This document shows positions 50,855-58,061 of a DNA stretch of 64,000 nt, one piece after another. Where the stretch lies: positions 62,001 through 126,000 of the forward strand of contig NZ_JARGDQ010000008.1 in NCBI RefSeq assembly GCF_029210385.1, given 5' to 3'. Position numbers and translations under genes: made by a program. Position 1 is the first letter of the stretch. Every line of letters begins with the position of its first letter. Under the pieces are notes generated by a model, which had not been told where the DNA came from, did not search any database, and saw nothing but the letters and a program-made list of their open reading frames with translations. Source of the stretch: Desulfurivibrio dismutans. GTDB lineage: Bacteria; Desulfobacterota; Desulfobulbia; Desulfobulbales; Desulfurivibrionaceae.

Positions 50855-51364
50855 ATGCAGAATCCAGTTCTCGAAGCCATCTACCGTCGCCGCAGCGTTC
50901 GCGAATTCACTCCGGAACAAGTTTCCACTGAAGTGTTGCAGGAAATCATCCGAGCCGGCATCTGGGCCCCTTCGGGACTGAATAATCAGCCTTGGCGTTT
51001 TGTGCTGGTTGGCGACGAGCAAACCCGCGAACAACTGGCGGCACTAACCAAGTACCAGAAAATCGTGCTGGCCGCCCCGGCCCTGATCGCCGTTTTTCTC
51101 GACCAAAATGCCATGTACGACCAGGTCAAGGACCACCAGGCCGCTGGCGCGTGCATCCAAAACATGCTGCTGGCCGCCGAAGCCTTGGGACTGGGGGCGG
51201 TCTGGCTGGGGCAGATTCTGCACCACAAGGATCAGGTTCGACAGGTGCTGAAACTTGACGATCATCTCGACCTGATGGCGGTTATCGCCCTGGGCCGGCC
51301 GGTGATCAAGGAACGCCATTCCCAGCGTAAACCCCTTGAGGATTTTATTCTCAAATCAATTTAA
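50855..51364 (+). CDS. Nitroreductase-family FMN oxidoreductase
   Basis: A 169-residue enzyme. The typical start NPVLEAIYRRRSVREFTPEQ carries the FMN-phosphate arginines. GIWAPSGLNNQPWRFVLVGD is the flavin/substrate loop, QAAGACIQNMLLAAEALGLG the core helix, and VIALGRPV the end. It is in the small-subfamily range. An in-frame GTG at 50816 would add 13 residues, but the internal ATG gives the better match. It probably reduces quinones, nitro compounds or flavins using NAD(P)H. The lipoprotein gene follows 26 bp after it. Confidence 0.87.
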   Translation: MQNPVLEAIYRRRSVREFTPEQVSTEVLQEIIRAGIWAPSGLNNQPWRFVLVGDEQTREQLAALTKYQKIVLAAPALIAVFLDQNAMYDQVKDHQAAGACIQNMLLAAEALGLGAVWLGQILHHKDQVRQVLKLDDHLDLMAVIALGRPVIKERHSQRKPLEDFILKSI

Positions 51365-51390
51365 TTCGCTCAACACCAGGAGGATCCCCA

Positions 51391-51939
51391 ATGTTTATGC
51401 AGGCCAACCGCTTACCCAAGAGCTATCTTGCCGTACTGGTTTTTTTCTTCCTGCTGCTGCCTTTGCTGGCCGGCTGCACCCATCATGAAAATACCGGCCC
51501 CGAGGCCCGGGAAAACACCCAAACCACCGAGGAAAGACGGCCGGAGCCCTACACCCCCTCCGGCTTTCACGACCTGCTGATTCCCGCCGAACTCACTTGG
51601 TTGCGCGAAAAAAGCATGGTGGTCAACACCGATTCCTACGCTGGCGGAGTACTCCACTTCAGCGGTCGGGTGGACGTCAACTCGCTGACCGACTTTTTCA
51701 CCACCACCATGCGGCGTAACAACTGGCAACTGGTGGGCTCGGTTAAATACCAGGATGTGATGATGGCCTTTACCAAGCCGCACAAAACCTGTACCATTAT
51801 CATCAGCGACCGGGGCCTGGGCCGGGCCAACGAGGTTCAGGTCTATATCACCGACGATCTGAGCAAAAGCCGGCAGCGGGATTCCGTTGCCCCGTCGCCC
51901 GTCGCCCCAGCTACCCCGGCGGCGCCCTTTTCTTTCTAA
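51391..51939 (+). CDS. Lipoprotein of a conserved deltaproteobacterial type, unknown function
   Basis: A 182-residue lipoprotein with signal LAVLVFFFLLLPLLAGC and a lipobox Cys29. A polar tether follows. The folded part (about 55-155) reads IPAELTWLREKSMVVNTDSY, GVLHFSGRVDVNSLTDFFTT and YQDVMMAFTKPHKTCTIIIS. I recall similar proteins in sulfate reducers, annotated as DUF-containing lipoproteins, with one or two repeats of this GVLxFSGRV...L..FF pattern. AGGAGG precedes the ATG. Alanine/proline repeats end the protein. The role is unknown. Confidence 0.6.
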   Translation: MFMQANRLPKSYLAVLVFFFLLLPLLAGCTHHENTGPEARENTQTTEERRPEPYTPSGFHDLLIPAELTWLREKSMVVNTDSYAGGVLHFSGRVDVNSLTDFFTTTMRRNNWQLVGSVKYQDVMMAFTKPHKTCTIIISDRGLGRANEVQVYITDDLSKSRQRDSVAPSPVAPATPAAPFSF

Positions 51940-51993
51940 ACCACCAGACGCCGTCACAGCAGGGTAGTTTTGACAACCTCACCAAAAGCCACC

Positions 51994-52071
51994 CAGCGTG
52001 TTGCTCGGCAACGCAAAAACAGCTTGCTGCAGTGCGCGCCCAGTCGGCGGCACGGCAAGAGCGACGCTGAC
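51994..52071 (+). repeat. Palindromic repeat B2, 78 bp
   Basis: The ends CAGCGTGTTGCTC and GAGCGACGCTG form an imperfect stem. The sequence GGCAACGCAAAAA, then GCTGCAG, then GCGACGC and GAC aligns with repeat B1 on the opposite strand. It lies in the gap before coaBC, which supports the later TTG start of that gene. Confidence 0.55.
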
Positions 52072-52099
52072 AATTTTTACTTTTCCATACGGAGGCAGC

Positions 52100-53308
52100 T
52101 TGTCTTTTCTGCTCAACGATAAACGCATCCTCCTTGGGATCAGCGGCGGTATTGCGGCCTACAAGGCGGCGGACTGGGTCCGGCAACTGCGGCGGGAAGG
52201 GGCCGAAGTAACGGTGATGATGACCGACGCCGCCCAAAGCTTCGTCACTCCACTGACCTTTGCCGCCCTGTCCGGCAAACGGGTGCATACCACCATGCTG
52301 GCGGCGGAAGACGGCGAATACCTGCCCCACATCAATCTGGGCCGGGATCACGACCTTGTTTTGCTGGCGCCGGCAACCGCCAACACCATCGCCCGGCTGG
52401 CCCGAGGCCAGGCCGATGAACTGGTCAGCACCGTGGTGCTGGCCGCCCGGGCTAAAATTCTGCTGTGCCCGGCAATGAACAGCGAAATGTACCGGCATCC
52501 CGCCACCCAGTACAACCTGGGCCGGCTGAAGGAATACGGTTACACCATCATTGAACCGGACTGCGGCGAACTGGCCTGCGGCGACCAGGGTCCCGGCCGG
52601 CTGGCCGAATGGGAAACGGTGCGCCAGGCCGTTATCGCCGCCCTGACCCCCCAGGATCTGCTAGGGCGCAATATTCTGGTCACCGCCGGCCCCACCTGGG
52701 AGCCCCTGGACCCGGTGCGCCTGCTCACCAACCGCTCCAGCGGCAAAATGGGCTACGCCCTGGCCGCTGCCGCCCGGCGGCGCGGGGCCAGCGTGACCCT
52801 GGTCAGCGGCCCGGGCTCCATCACCCCCCCGGCCGGGGTGGAGCTGATCCCGGTGGTCACCGCCACCGAAATGCACCAGGCGGTCTGCCAGCGGGTCGAT
52901 AATACGGATATCATGATCATGGCGGCGGCGGTTTCCGATTATCGGCCAGCGCATTATGAACCCCACAAAATCAAAAAAGGCGCCACCGATGCCGCGCTGC
53001 CGCTGGTCTCCAACCCGGACATTTTAAGGGAGTTGGGCGAGCGCAAAAAAAGCGCGGCCTGCTTCCCGCTGCTGGTGGGTTTTGCAGCCGAAAGCGAAAA
53101 TCACCGGGACGAGGGACAGCGCAAGCTGACCAGCAAAAACCTCGACCTGATCGCCATCAATGACATCAGCGCCGAAGACGCCGGTTTTGCCGTTGATAAC
53201 AACCGGGTTACCCTGCTGGACCGTAACGGCGCCGTCGAGGAACTGCCGTTATTGAGCAAAGAAGAAGTGGCCCACCGGATCCTCAACACCATCCTCCGGC
53301 TCATCTGA
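52100..53308 (+). CDS. coaBC: CoaBC phosphopantothenoylcysteine synthetase/decarboxylase
   Basis: A 402-residue bifunctional enzyme of coenzyme A synthesis. The start is TTG 52100 with GGAGG five bases upstream; the family N-terminus LLNDKRILLGISGGIAAYKA begins there. The CoaC half has HINLGRDHDLVLLAPATANT and the PAMNSEMY motif (PAMN). The CoaB half starts at about residue 188 with NILVTAGPTWEPLDPVRLLT, then NRSSGKMGYALAAAARRRGA and the catalytic VSDYRPAHYEPHKIKK. The length matches E. coli Dfp (406). Confidence 0.95.
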   Translation: MSFLLNDKRILLGISGGIAAYKAADWVRQLRREGAEVTVMMTDAAQSFVTPLTFAALSGKRVHTTMLAAEDGEYLPHINLGRDHDLVLLAPATANTIARLARGQADELVSTVVLAARAKILLCPAMNSEMYRHPATQYNLGRLKEYGYTIIEPDCGELACGDQGPGRLAEWETVRQAVIAALTPQDLLGRNILVTAGPTWEPLDPVRLLTNRSSGKMGYALAAAARRRGASVTLVSGPGSITPPAGVELIPVVTATEMHQAVCQRVDNTDIMIMAAAVSDYRPAHYEPHKIKKGATDAALPLVSNPDILRELGERKKSAACFPLLVGFAAESENHRDEGQRKLTSKNLDLIAINDISAEDAGFAVDNNRVTLLDRNGAVEELPLLSKEEVAHRILNTILRLI

Positions 53309-53323
53309 AACAAGGAGAAAGAA

Positions 53324-53524
53324 ATGGCCAGCATCAAGATCAAAGGCATGACCTGCGCCCATTGTGTGGCCTCGGTCACCAAGGCCCTGAGCAGCATCAA
53401 CGGAATCGAGGACGTGCATGTCAGCCTGAGCGGCAACCAGGCCGACTTCACCTTAACCAAAGAGGTGCCACTGGAGACCATCAAGGCCGCCATCGAAAAA
53501 ATCGGCTTCGAGGTGGAGGGGTAA
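53324..53524 (+). CDS. copZ: Heavy-metal-associated domain protein, copper-chaperone type
   Basis: A 66-residue ferredoxin-like HMA protein with the metal site GMTCAHC (CxxC) near residue 9, followed by the standard betalphabeta pattern (VTKALSSINGIEDVHVSLSG, ETIKAAIEKIGFEVEG). It binds Cu(I) or a similar ion and passes it to an ATPase; none is adjacent. It lies 15 bp after coaBC, with AAGGAGAAAG before the ATG. The stop sits in GGTAAACGG, which resembles the ends of A repeats, possibly by chance. Confidence 0.87.
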   Translation: MASIKIKGMTCAHCVASVTKALSSINGIEDVHVSLSGNQADFTLTKEVPLETIKAAIEKIGFEVEG

Positions 53525-53537
53525 ACGGCACCCACCG

Positions 53538-55127
53538 TTATTCTGTGATCACCCTGGCCAGAATGCGCTGATTGCAGTGGTTGTCCTTCCCTGCCACCAA
53601 ACTGGTGATGCTACAGGCATCGAGAGTTTCAGCCACCGACATGGTACCTTCGGCGGAATTGCGCCGGGCGGTGAAGGGAAAGCTATCCGGCCCGCGCTGG
53701 CACTTGCTGTTGATGTTGATCCGGCAAACCTGGTTGAGCAACAACCGGGCCATGGTACTGATCTTCTCCTCTTCCCGGCCGAAAATACTGACCTGCTGCC
53801 CGAACTCCGACTCCGCCACATAACGCCGGGCTTCTTCCAGCGCGTCAAAACTCACCACCGGGATCAGCGGCCCGAACTGCTCTTCATGAAAAAGACGCAT
53901 ATCCGGCCCCACCGGGTAGAGCACCGCCGGCGTCATCAGGGTTTGCCGGGTCTCGCCGCCGCCTGGGTTGATAATCCTGGCCCCCTTGGCCAGGGCATCG
54001 GCCAGTAGTTCGCCAAGGTAGGCCACCCGGGCCGGTTCCGGCAGAGGAGTAATCCTGACCCCCGACAACCAGGGCATCCCCATGGGCTGCCGTTGCACCT
54101 CCCGACTTAGCTTCTCCAGAAACGGCGCCGCAACCGACCTGTGCACCAGGAGGATTTTCAGGGCCGTACAGCGCTGGCCGTTGAAGGCCAAGGCACCAAG
54201 CACACATTCCGCCGCCGCCTGTTCCAGATCAGCGTCGTCGAGGATAATGGCGGCGTTTTTGGCCTCCAGCCCCAGCAGGCAGCGCAACCGGCCTGGGTCC
54301 GGATGCCAGCTGCGCAGCAGCTCCGCCCCCCGGCGGGAGCCGATAAAGGCCAGTAGATCAATCCGCCCCGATCTCAGCACCGGCGCCAGTACCGTCTCGC
54401 CTTCGCCATACAGGGTATTGACCACCCCGGGCGGAAAGCAGTCCCGCAGCAACGGCAACATGACCCGGTGCAGCAGTACCCCCAGGCGCGGCGGTTTGAA
54501 AATCGCCGTATTGCCCATGAGCAACGCCGGAATCAAGGTGGTGTACGTCTCGTAGAAGGGATTATTGTAAGGTCCCAGGCAAAGCGCCACCCCGAGGGGC
54601 GCCCGCAACCGGCGGGCGACCACTCCCTGCTCCCGCAACAAATCCCCCTCCCGCTGACTGCGCCGGCGCAACTCGGCAACGGTCTCAGCCAGGTACTCCA
54701 TGGTCCGGGTAAACTCCATGGCGGACTCCTCCCGGCTTTTACCGATTTCCCACATCAGCAGCCGCACCACTTCTTCCCGGCATTGCTCCATCGCGGCCAG
54801 CAGTTTTTCCACCCGCTCAAGGCGCCGGACCGCCGGCATGGCAGGCCATTCACCCCTGCCCCGGTTATAGGCGGCACCAGCCGCCGCCAGCACCTCTTCC
54901 GCCTCCCGACTCCCCAGCAGCGGGTAGCTTCCCAACCGCGGCGGAGCCAGCGAACCGTCGGCGGCAGCCAGATACACCGAGGAAAAAACGTCCTGCACCG
55001 GACCGTCCCAGGTGCGCAACTCACCATTGCACAGATAATGGTGCTGCTCAACACCGGGGCCGGGACGGTACGGATTGGGGATCGCGGCCGAAGAGGCAAA
55101 AAATCCGGCCAAAGCGTTTGCATTCAT
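53538..55127 (-). CDS. gapN: Non-phosphorylating glyceraldehyde-3-phosphate dehydrogenase (GapN-like aldehyde dehydrogenase)
   Basis: A 529-residue aldehyde dehydrogenase. The start at 55127 has GAGG upstream. ALDH landmarks are CLGPYNNPFYETYTTLIPAL, the glutamate in GLEAKNAAIIL, and the catalytic cysteine in FNGQRCTALKILLVH. The C-terminal NINSKCQRGPDSFPFTARRN with SAEGTMSVAETLD is typical of GapN, which oxidises glyceraldehyde-3-phosphate to 3-phosphoglycerate with NADP. It is longer than the usual 475-500 residues because of the N-terminal 45. It is divergent from the sigma54 activator gene, 195 bp away. The substrate call is by motif. Confidence 0.8.
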   Translation of the reverse strand: MNANALAGFFASSAAIPNPYRPGPGVEQHHYLCNGELRTWDGPVQDVFSSVYLAAADGSLAPPRLGSYPLLGSREAEEVLAAAGAAYNRGRGEWPAMPAVRRLERVEKLLAAMEQCREEVVRLLMWEIGKSREESAMEFTRTMEYLAETVAELRRRSQREGDLLREQGVVARRLRAPLGVALCLGPYNNPFYETYTTLIPALLMGNTAIFKPPRLGVLLHRVMLPLLRDCFPPGVVNTLYGEGETVLAPVLRSGRIDLLAFIGSRRGAELLRSWHPDPGRLRCLLGLEAKNAAIILDDADLEQAAAECVLGALAFNGQRCTALKILLVHRSVAAPFLEKLSREVQRQPMGMPWLSGVRITPLPEPARVAYLGELLADALAKGARIINPGGGETRQTLMTPAVLYPVGPDMRLFHEEQFGPLIPVVSFDALEEARRYVAESEFGQQVSIFGREEEKISTMARLLLNQVCRININSKCQRGPDSFPFTARRNSAEGTMSVAETLDACSITSLVAGKDNHCNQRILARVITE

Positions 55128-55322
55128 GCTGAAAATCCTCACAATAGCTCAAGCGGCCCGAACAGGTGGGGCCCGGCCACCGGCAACCGGCAGCCCAAAA
55201 AATGTTTCATGATACTGCGGCCGGAGCGGTTTGACAACGCGATTTCCACGGACCTTCTTGACTTTGAGGCCACCCTGACGTAAGTTATGGTAACTAATCC
55301 GGCTTATCAACGAGGGAAAGTC

Positions 55323-56834
55323 ATGTTTCAACTGCTGGAGTGTTCTCCCCTGCCGCAGTTTGCCGTGGGGCTGGACAATAAAATCACCTACTGGAACAAG
55401 GCCTGTGAAGCTCTTACCGGCTTCAAGGCGGCCGAAATGATCGGCACTGACCGGCACTGGGAGCCCTTCTATTCTCACAAACGGCCCATTGTTGCCGACC
55501 TGGTGCTCAACAACGACCTCAACAGCTTTTTCCAACTCTATCAAGACAAAAACCCCGGCCAGTCGCGGATCATTCCCAACGCCTGGGAGGCCTTCGACTG
55601 GTTCCGGATGTGCGGCCAGCCTCTGCACCTGCACTTCATGGCCGCCCCGGTCTTCAACGAACAGGGCAAGCTGGTGGGGGCGGTGGAAACTCTGCATGAT
55701 CTTTCCGGGCGGATGCTGGCCATGCTGGCCCCCTCGGAAAACACCCCCCCGGGCCTTGCCGGCCAGACCGGGCGCACCAGCTTCCTGCGCCACAATATCC
55801 GCTTCGGCCTGCTGGTGGGCAACAGCCCGGCCATGCAGCGGGTTTATGATCTCCTGGCCAAGGCGGCTGGTTCCAATGCCAACGTGATCATTTACGGGGA
55901 ATCGGGCACCGGCAAAGAGGTAGTGGCCCGCACCATTCATGACTTAAGCCACCTCGCCAAAAGAAATTTCGTGGCGGTCAACTGTGGCGCCATCCCCGAG
56001 ACTTTAGCGGAAAGTGAATTTTTCGGCTACCGCAAAGGGGCCTTCACCGGCGCCAACACCGACCGCGAAGGCTACCTGGACCAGGCCGACGGCGGCACCC
56101 TGTTCCTGGACGAAATCGGGGAAATCAGCCTGGCCATGCAGGTCAAACTGCTGCGAGTGCTGGAAGGCAGTGGTTTCTGTCCGGTGGGCAGCCGGGAAAC
56201 CCGCAAGCCCGATGTGCGAATTGTCGGGGCTACCAGTCGCGACATGGAACAGCTGGTCCGGGACGGCAGAATTCGCCGGGACTTCTTTTACCGCATTCAC
56301 GTGATTCCGGTACAACTCCCCCCTCTGCGGGACCGCAAAGAGGACCTGCGTGCCCTGACCGACCATTTTATCAGCAAATTCAACCAGGATAACCGGGAAA
56401 TCACCATTTCCGAAGAAATTTACCAGCGGCTGGAACAATATCCCTGGCCCGGTAATGTCCGGGAACTGCAGAATGTGATCCAACGCTACCTGACCCTGGG
56501 AGAACTGGTTTTCACCCCCGCCGGCCCGGGCGCCCCAGGAGCCCCGGTGGTTGCTGAGCATCCTGGAACAGATAAGACATTGGCCACGCCGGCCCTCAAT
56601 ACTCCGGGAGTTATCGCGTCTTTGCCTTCTGCCCCTGAAGTCGCCTGCGTCCACACCGACTCCGCCGCCCTGCTTCGCAGCCATGGCGGCCTGGAGGGAA
56701 TGATCTCCACCATCGAGCGGGAACTGATCCGACAGGCCCTGGAAAGCAACCAGTGGCACCGGGAAAATACCGCGATGATGCTGGATATTTCACGCAAAAC
56801 CCTGTTCCGCAAAATGCGTCATTTCAATCTTTAG
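55323..56834 (+). CDS. Sigma54-dependent enhancer-binding activator (PAS-AAA-Fis)
   Basis: A 503-residue bacterial enhancer-binding protein. GAGGGAAAG precedes ATG 55323, which directly starts the PAS domain (LPQFAVGLDNKITYWNKACE); an upstream in-frame ATG lacks such a site. The AAA+ core is at about residues 165-395: GESGTGKEVVARTIHD (Walker A), the sigma54-contact loop GAFTGAN, GGTLFLDEIGEI (Walker B), and RRDFFYRIHVIPVQLPPLRD. The C-terminus has a Fis-type helix-turn-helix (HRENTAMMLDISRKTLFRKM). There is no receiver domain, so the PAS domain senses the signal. A sigma54 promoter and small-RNA-like unit lie 204 bp downstream and are the obvious candidate target. Confidence 0.92.
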   Translation: MFQLLECSPLPQFAVGLDNKITYWNKACEALTGFKAAEMIGTDRHWEPFYSHKRPIVADLVLNNDLNSFFQLYQDKNPGQSRIIPNAWEAFDWFRMCGQPLHLHFMAAPVFNEQGKLVGAVETLHDLSGRMLAMLAPSENTPPGLAGQTGRTSFLRHNIRFGLLVGNSPAMQRVYDLLAKAAGSNANVIIYGESGTGKEVVARTIHDLSHLAKRNFVAVNCGAIPETLAESEFFGYRKGAFTGANTDREGYLDQADGGTLFLDEIGEISLAMQVKLLRVLEGSGFCPVGSRETRKPDVRIVGATSRDMEQLVRDGRIRRDFFYRIHVIPVQLPPLRDRKEDLRALTDHFISKFNQDNREITISEEIYQRLEQYPWPGNVRELQNVIQRYLTLGELVFTPAGPGAPGAPVVAEHPGTDKTLATPALNTPGVIASLPSAPEVACVHTDSAALLRSHGGLEGMISTIERELIRQALESNQWHRENTAMMLDISRKTLFRKMRHFNL

Positions 56835-56857
56835 CGCCACTATCCCTGTCGCGCCCC

Positions 56858-56883
56858 AAAATGGGTCGAGTCTGACCCATTTT
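56858..56883 (+). terminator. Perfect inverted repeat after the activator gene
   Basis: AAAATGGGTC (56858-56867) and GACCCATTTT (56874-56883) form a 10-bp stem with loop GAGTCT, 23 bp past the stop and followed by CGTTTTA. It is best read as a terminator. It could instead be an operator for the activator, being a dyad about 160 bp before the sigma54 promoter. Confidence 0.6.
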
Positions 56884-56934
56884 CGTTTTACCCCCAATAA
56901 TCAACAAAATACAGAACATTAACAGGAAACCGAT

Positions 56935-57054
56935 GTGACACTTATGTCTCACCGTGATTTTCCTGCTCCGGCCCTCAACCACTCAACAGAAGAATATTTT
57001 CAATGATATTATATTGTTACACAAAAAGAAAGATTATTGGCACACAGCTTGCTA
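56935..57054 (+). promoter_or_regulatory. Sigma54 promoter with upstream dyad
   Basis: TGGCAC (57038-57043), five bases, then TTGCTA (57049-57054) is a consensus sigma54 promoter, with GG at -25/-24 and GC at -13/-12 for a start at 57064. About 90 bp upstream, GTGACACTTATGTCTCAC (56935-56952) is a dyad matching at 7 of 9 half positions, at the usual distance for an enhancer-binding protein. The AT-rich sequence between them would suit DNA bending. Confidence 0.8.
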
Positions 57055-57063
57055 ATACTAAAT

Positions 57064-57170
57064 GACAAAACCAAGCCCCCTCCGTCAGCAGGTCTTCGAG
57101 CCGGAACCAACCTGCTGATACCCCTGTAATGCCCCAGGTGTTCCCCAACACTTGGGGCATTACTTTTTTT
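57064..57170 (+). ncRNA. Candidate sigma54-dependent small RNA, about 107 nt
   Basis: The unit starts 12 bases after the -12 box. It contains no reading frame with a ribosome-binding site. A single-stranded C-rich stretch CCCCCTCC (57076-57083) could pair with GGAGG-type ribosome-binding sites. A first hairpin follows (TCAGCAGGT 57085-57093 with ACCTGCTGA 57110-57118), then a strong terminator (arms 57126-57142 and 57147-57163, 17 bp with one G-T pair) and seven T residues. This plan, sigma54 promoter plus short structured RNA plus terminator beside an activator gene, is like that of Vibrio Qrr or Pseudomonas CrcZ RNAs, without sequence identity that I can recognise. Confidence 0.7.
57126..57170 (+). 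terminator. Strong intrinsic terminator of the small-RNA unit
   Basis: GTAATGCCCCAGGTGTT pairs with AACACTTGGGGCATTAC across a CCCC loop, followed by seven T residues. No protein-coding gene lies between it and the sigma54 promoter, so the transcript it ends is non-coding. Confidence 0.92.
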
Positions 57171-57202
57171 GTAAGCGATCACGGGGCACCGTGATTACTC
57201 AC
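57171..57202 (+). repeat. Truncated short palindromic repeat
   Basis: The first 20 bases, GTAAGCGATCACGGGGCACC, are identical to the start of the element at 42820. Here ATCACGG pairs with CCGTGAT after a GGCA loop, and TACTCAC follows instead of the normal interior. It directly abuts the T-run of the small-RNA terminator. Confidence 0.6.
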
Positions 57203-57318
57203 ACTTTGTCACCAGCCAACCAGCCACCAGCCACCAGTTGGTACCAAAACCCGTTGCATTGCCGCCCCCTCTTGGCTATTCTCAGCGATACTAAAAATCC
57301 TTCCCGAGGTTATCAGCT
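57203..57318. other. Gap before the FmdE-like gene
   Basis: The 116 bp contain no recognised element apart from CGAGG before ATG 57319. Together with the activator terminator, the sigma54 unit and the short repeat, it makes up the 484 bp without protein genes between 56835 and 57318. Confidence 0.5.
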
Positions 57319-57909
57319 ATGGAAAGTTTTGAACAGTTGCTGGAAAAATCCACCACCGTACATGGCCACATCTGCGCCGGTCAAGTTATCGGCGTGCGCC
57401 TGGCGATGATCGGCCTGCGGGAAATTGCTATCGAAGACCCCAGGGAGAGTCAGCGCAAGGATTTTTACGTGGTGGTGGAAATCGACCGCTGCGCCACCGA
57501 TGCCATCCAAAGCGTCACCGGTTGCACACTGGGCAAACGTTCCTTGAAATGGCTCGACTACGGCATCATGGCCGCCACCTTCGTCAACCTCAAAACCGGA
57601 AAAGCGGCCCGCATCACCGCCCGCGAGGAAGCACGGGAACTGGCCCGGAAATACTGCCCGGAAATTGAGGACAAATATCAGCAGCAACTGCAGGCCTACC
57701 GGGTCATGCCAGAAGAGGAGCTGTTTAAAATCCAGCCGGTGCAGGTGGAAGTACCCCAGGAAGACCTGCCGGGCAAACCCCTGCGCCGGGTGCAATGCCA
57801 GAGCTGTAATGACTGGGTCCAGGACTGCCGGGAAGTTGAGCAAAACGGCAAGACTCTCTGCCGCCCCTGCGCCACCGGCCGCTACTACCAGTTAGTCGAG
57901 TCAGCCTGA
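57319..57909 (+). CDS. FmdE-family protein with C-terminal zinc ribbon
   Basis: A 196-residue protein. The N-terminal 125 residues match the FmdE domain: TTVHGHICAGQVIGVRLAMI (conserved His and Cys), the segment DFYVVVEIDRCATDAIQSVT and GCTLGKRSLKWLDYGIMAAT. The C-terminal 60 residues contain two CxxC pairs (VQCQSCNDWVQDC and TLCRPCATG), a DksA/TraR-like zinc finger. FmdE proteins accompany molybdenum or tungsten enzymes but are not their catalytic part. The next gene is a molybdopterin-binding protein, supporting a role in molybdenum enzyme maturation or metal supply. Confidence 0.85.
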   Translation: MESFEQLLEKSTTVHGHICAGQVIGVRLAMIGLREIAIEDPRESQRKDFYVVVEIDRCATDAIQSVTGCTLGKRSLKWLDYGIMAATFVNLKTGKAARITAREEARELARKYCPEIEDKYQQQLQAYRVMPEEELFKIQPVQVEVPQEDLPGKPLRRVQCQSCNDWVQDCREVEQNGKTLCRPCATGRYYQLVESA

Positions 57910-58061
57910 CAGCCTTGCAGACAACCGCCTGAGATATTGGCCGACGAGTCAAAAAACAATAATTAAATTCCCAATCCGCGGCGCAGCCATAACGACGCCG
58001 ACAAGTTTCATTGCCTCAGACTTTCCCCGGTCCTGTTGGCAAGATAACAAGGAGAACCTCC

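Noticed and set aside
51998-52099. Earlier ATG start for coaBC
   Set aside because: It would translate repeat B2; the TTG at 52100 has GGAGG and the family N-terminus.
20371-57170. Treating the long A repeats simply as intrinsic terminators
   Set aside because: They lack T-runs after the stems, whereas real terminators in this window (20371, 57126) have them; the repeats are also multi-stem.
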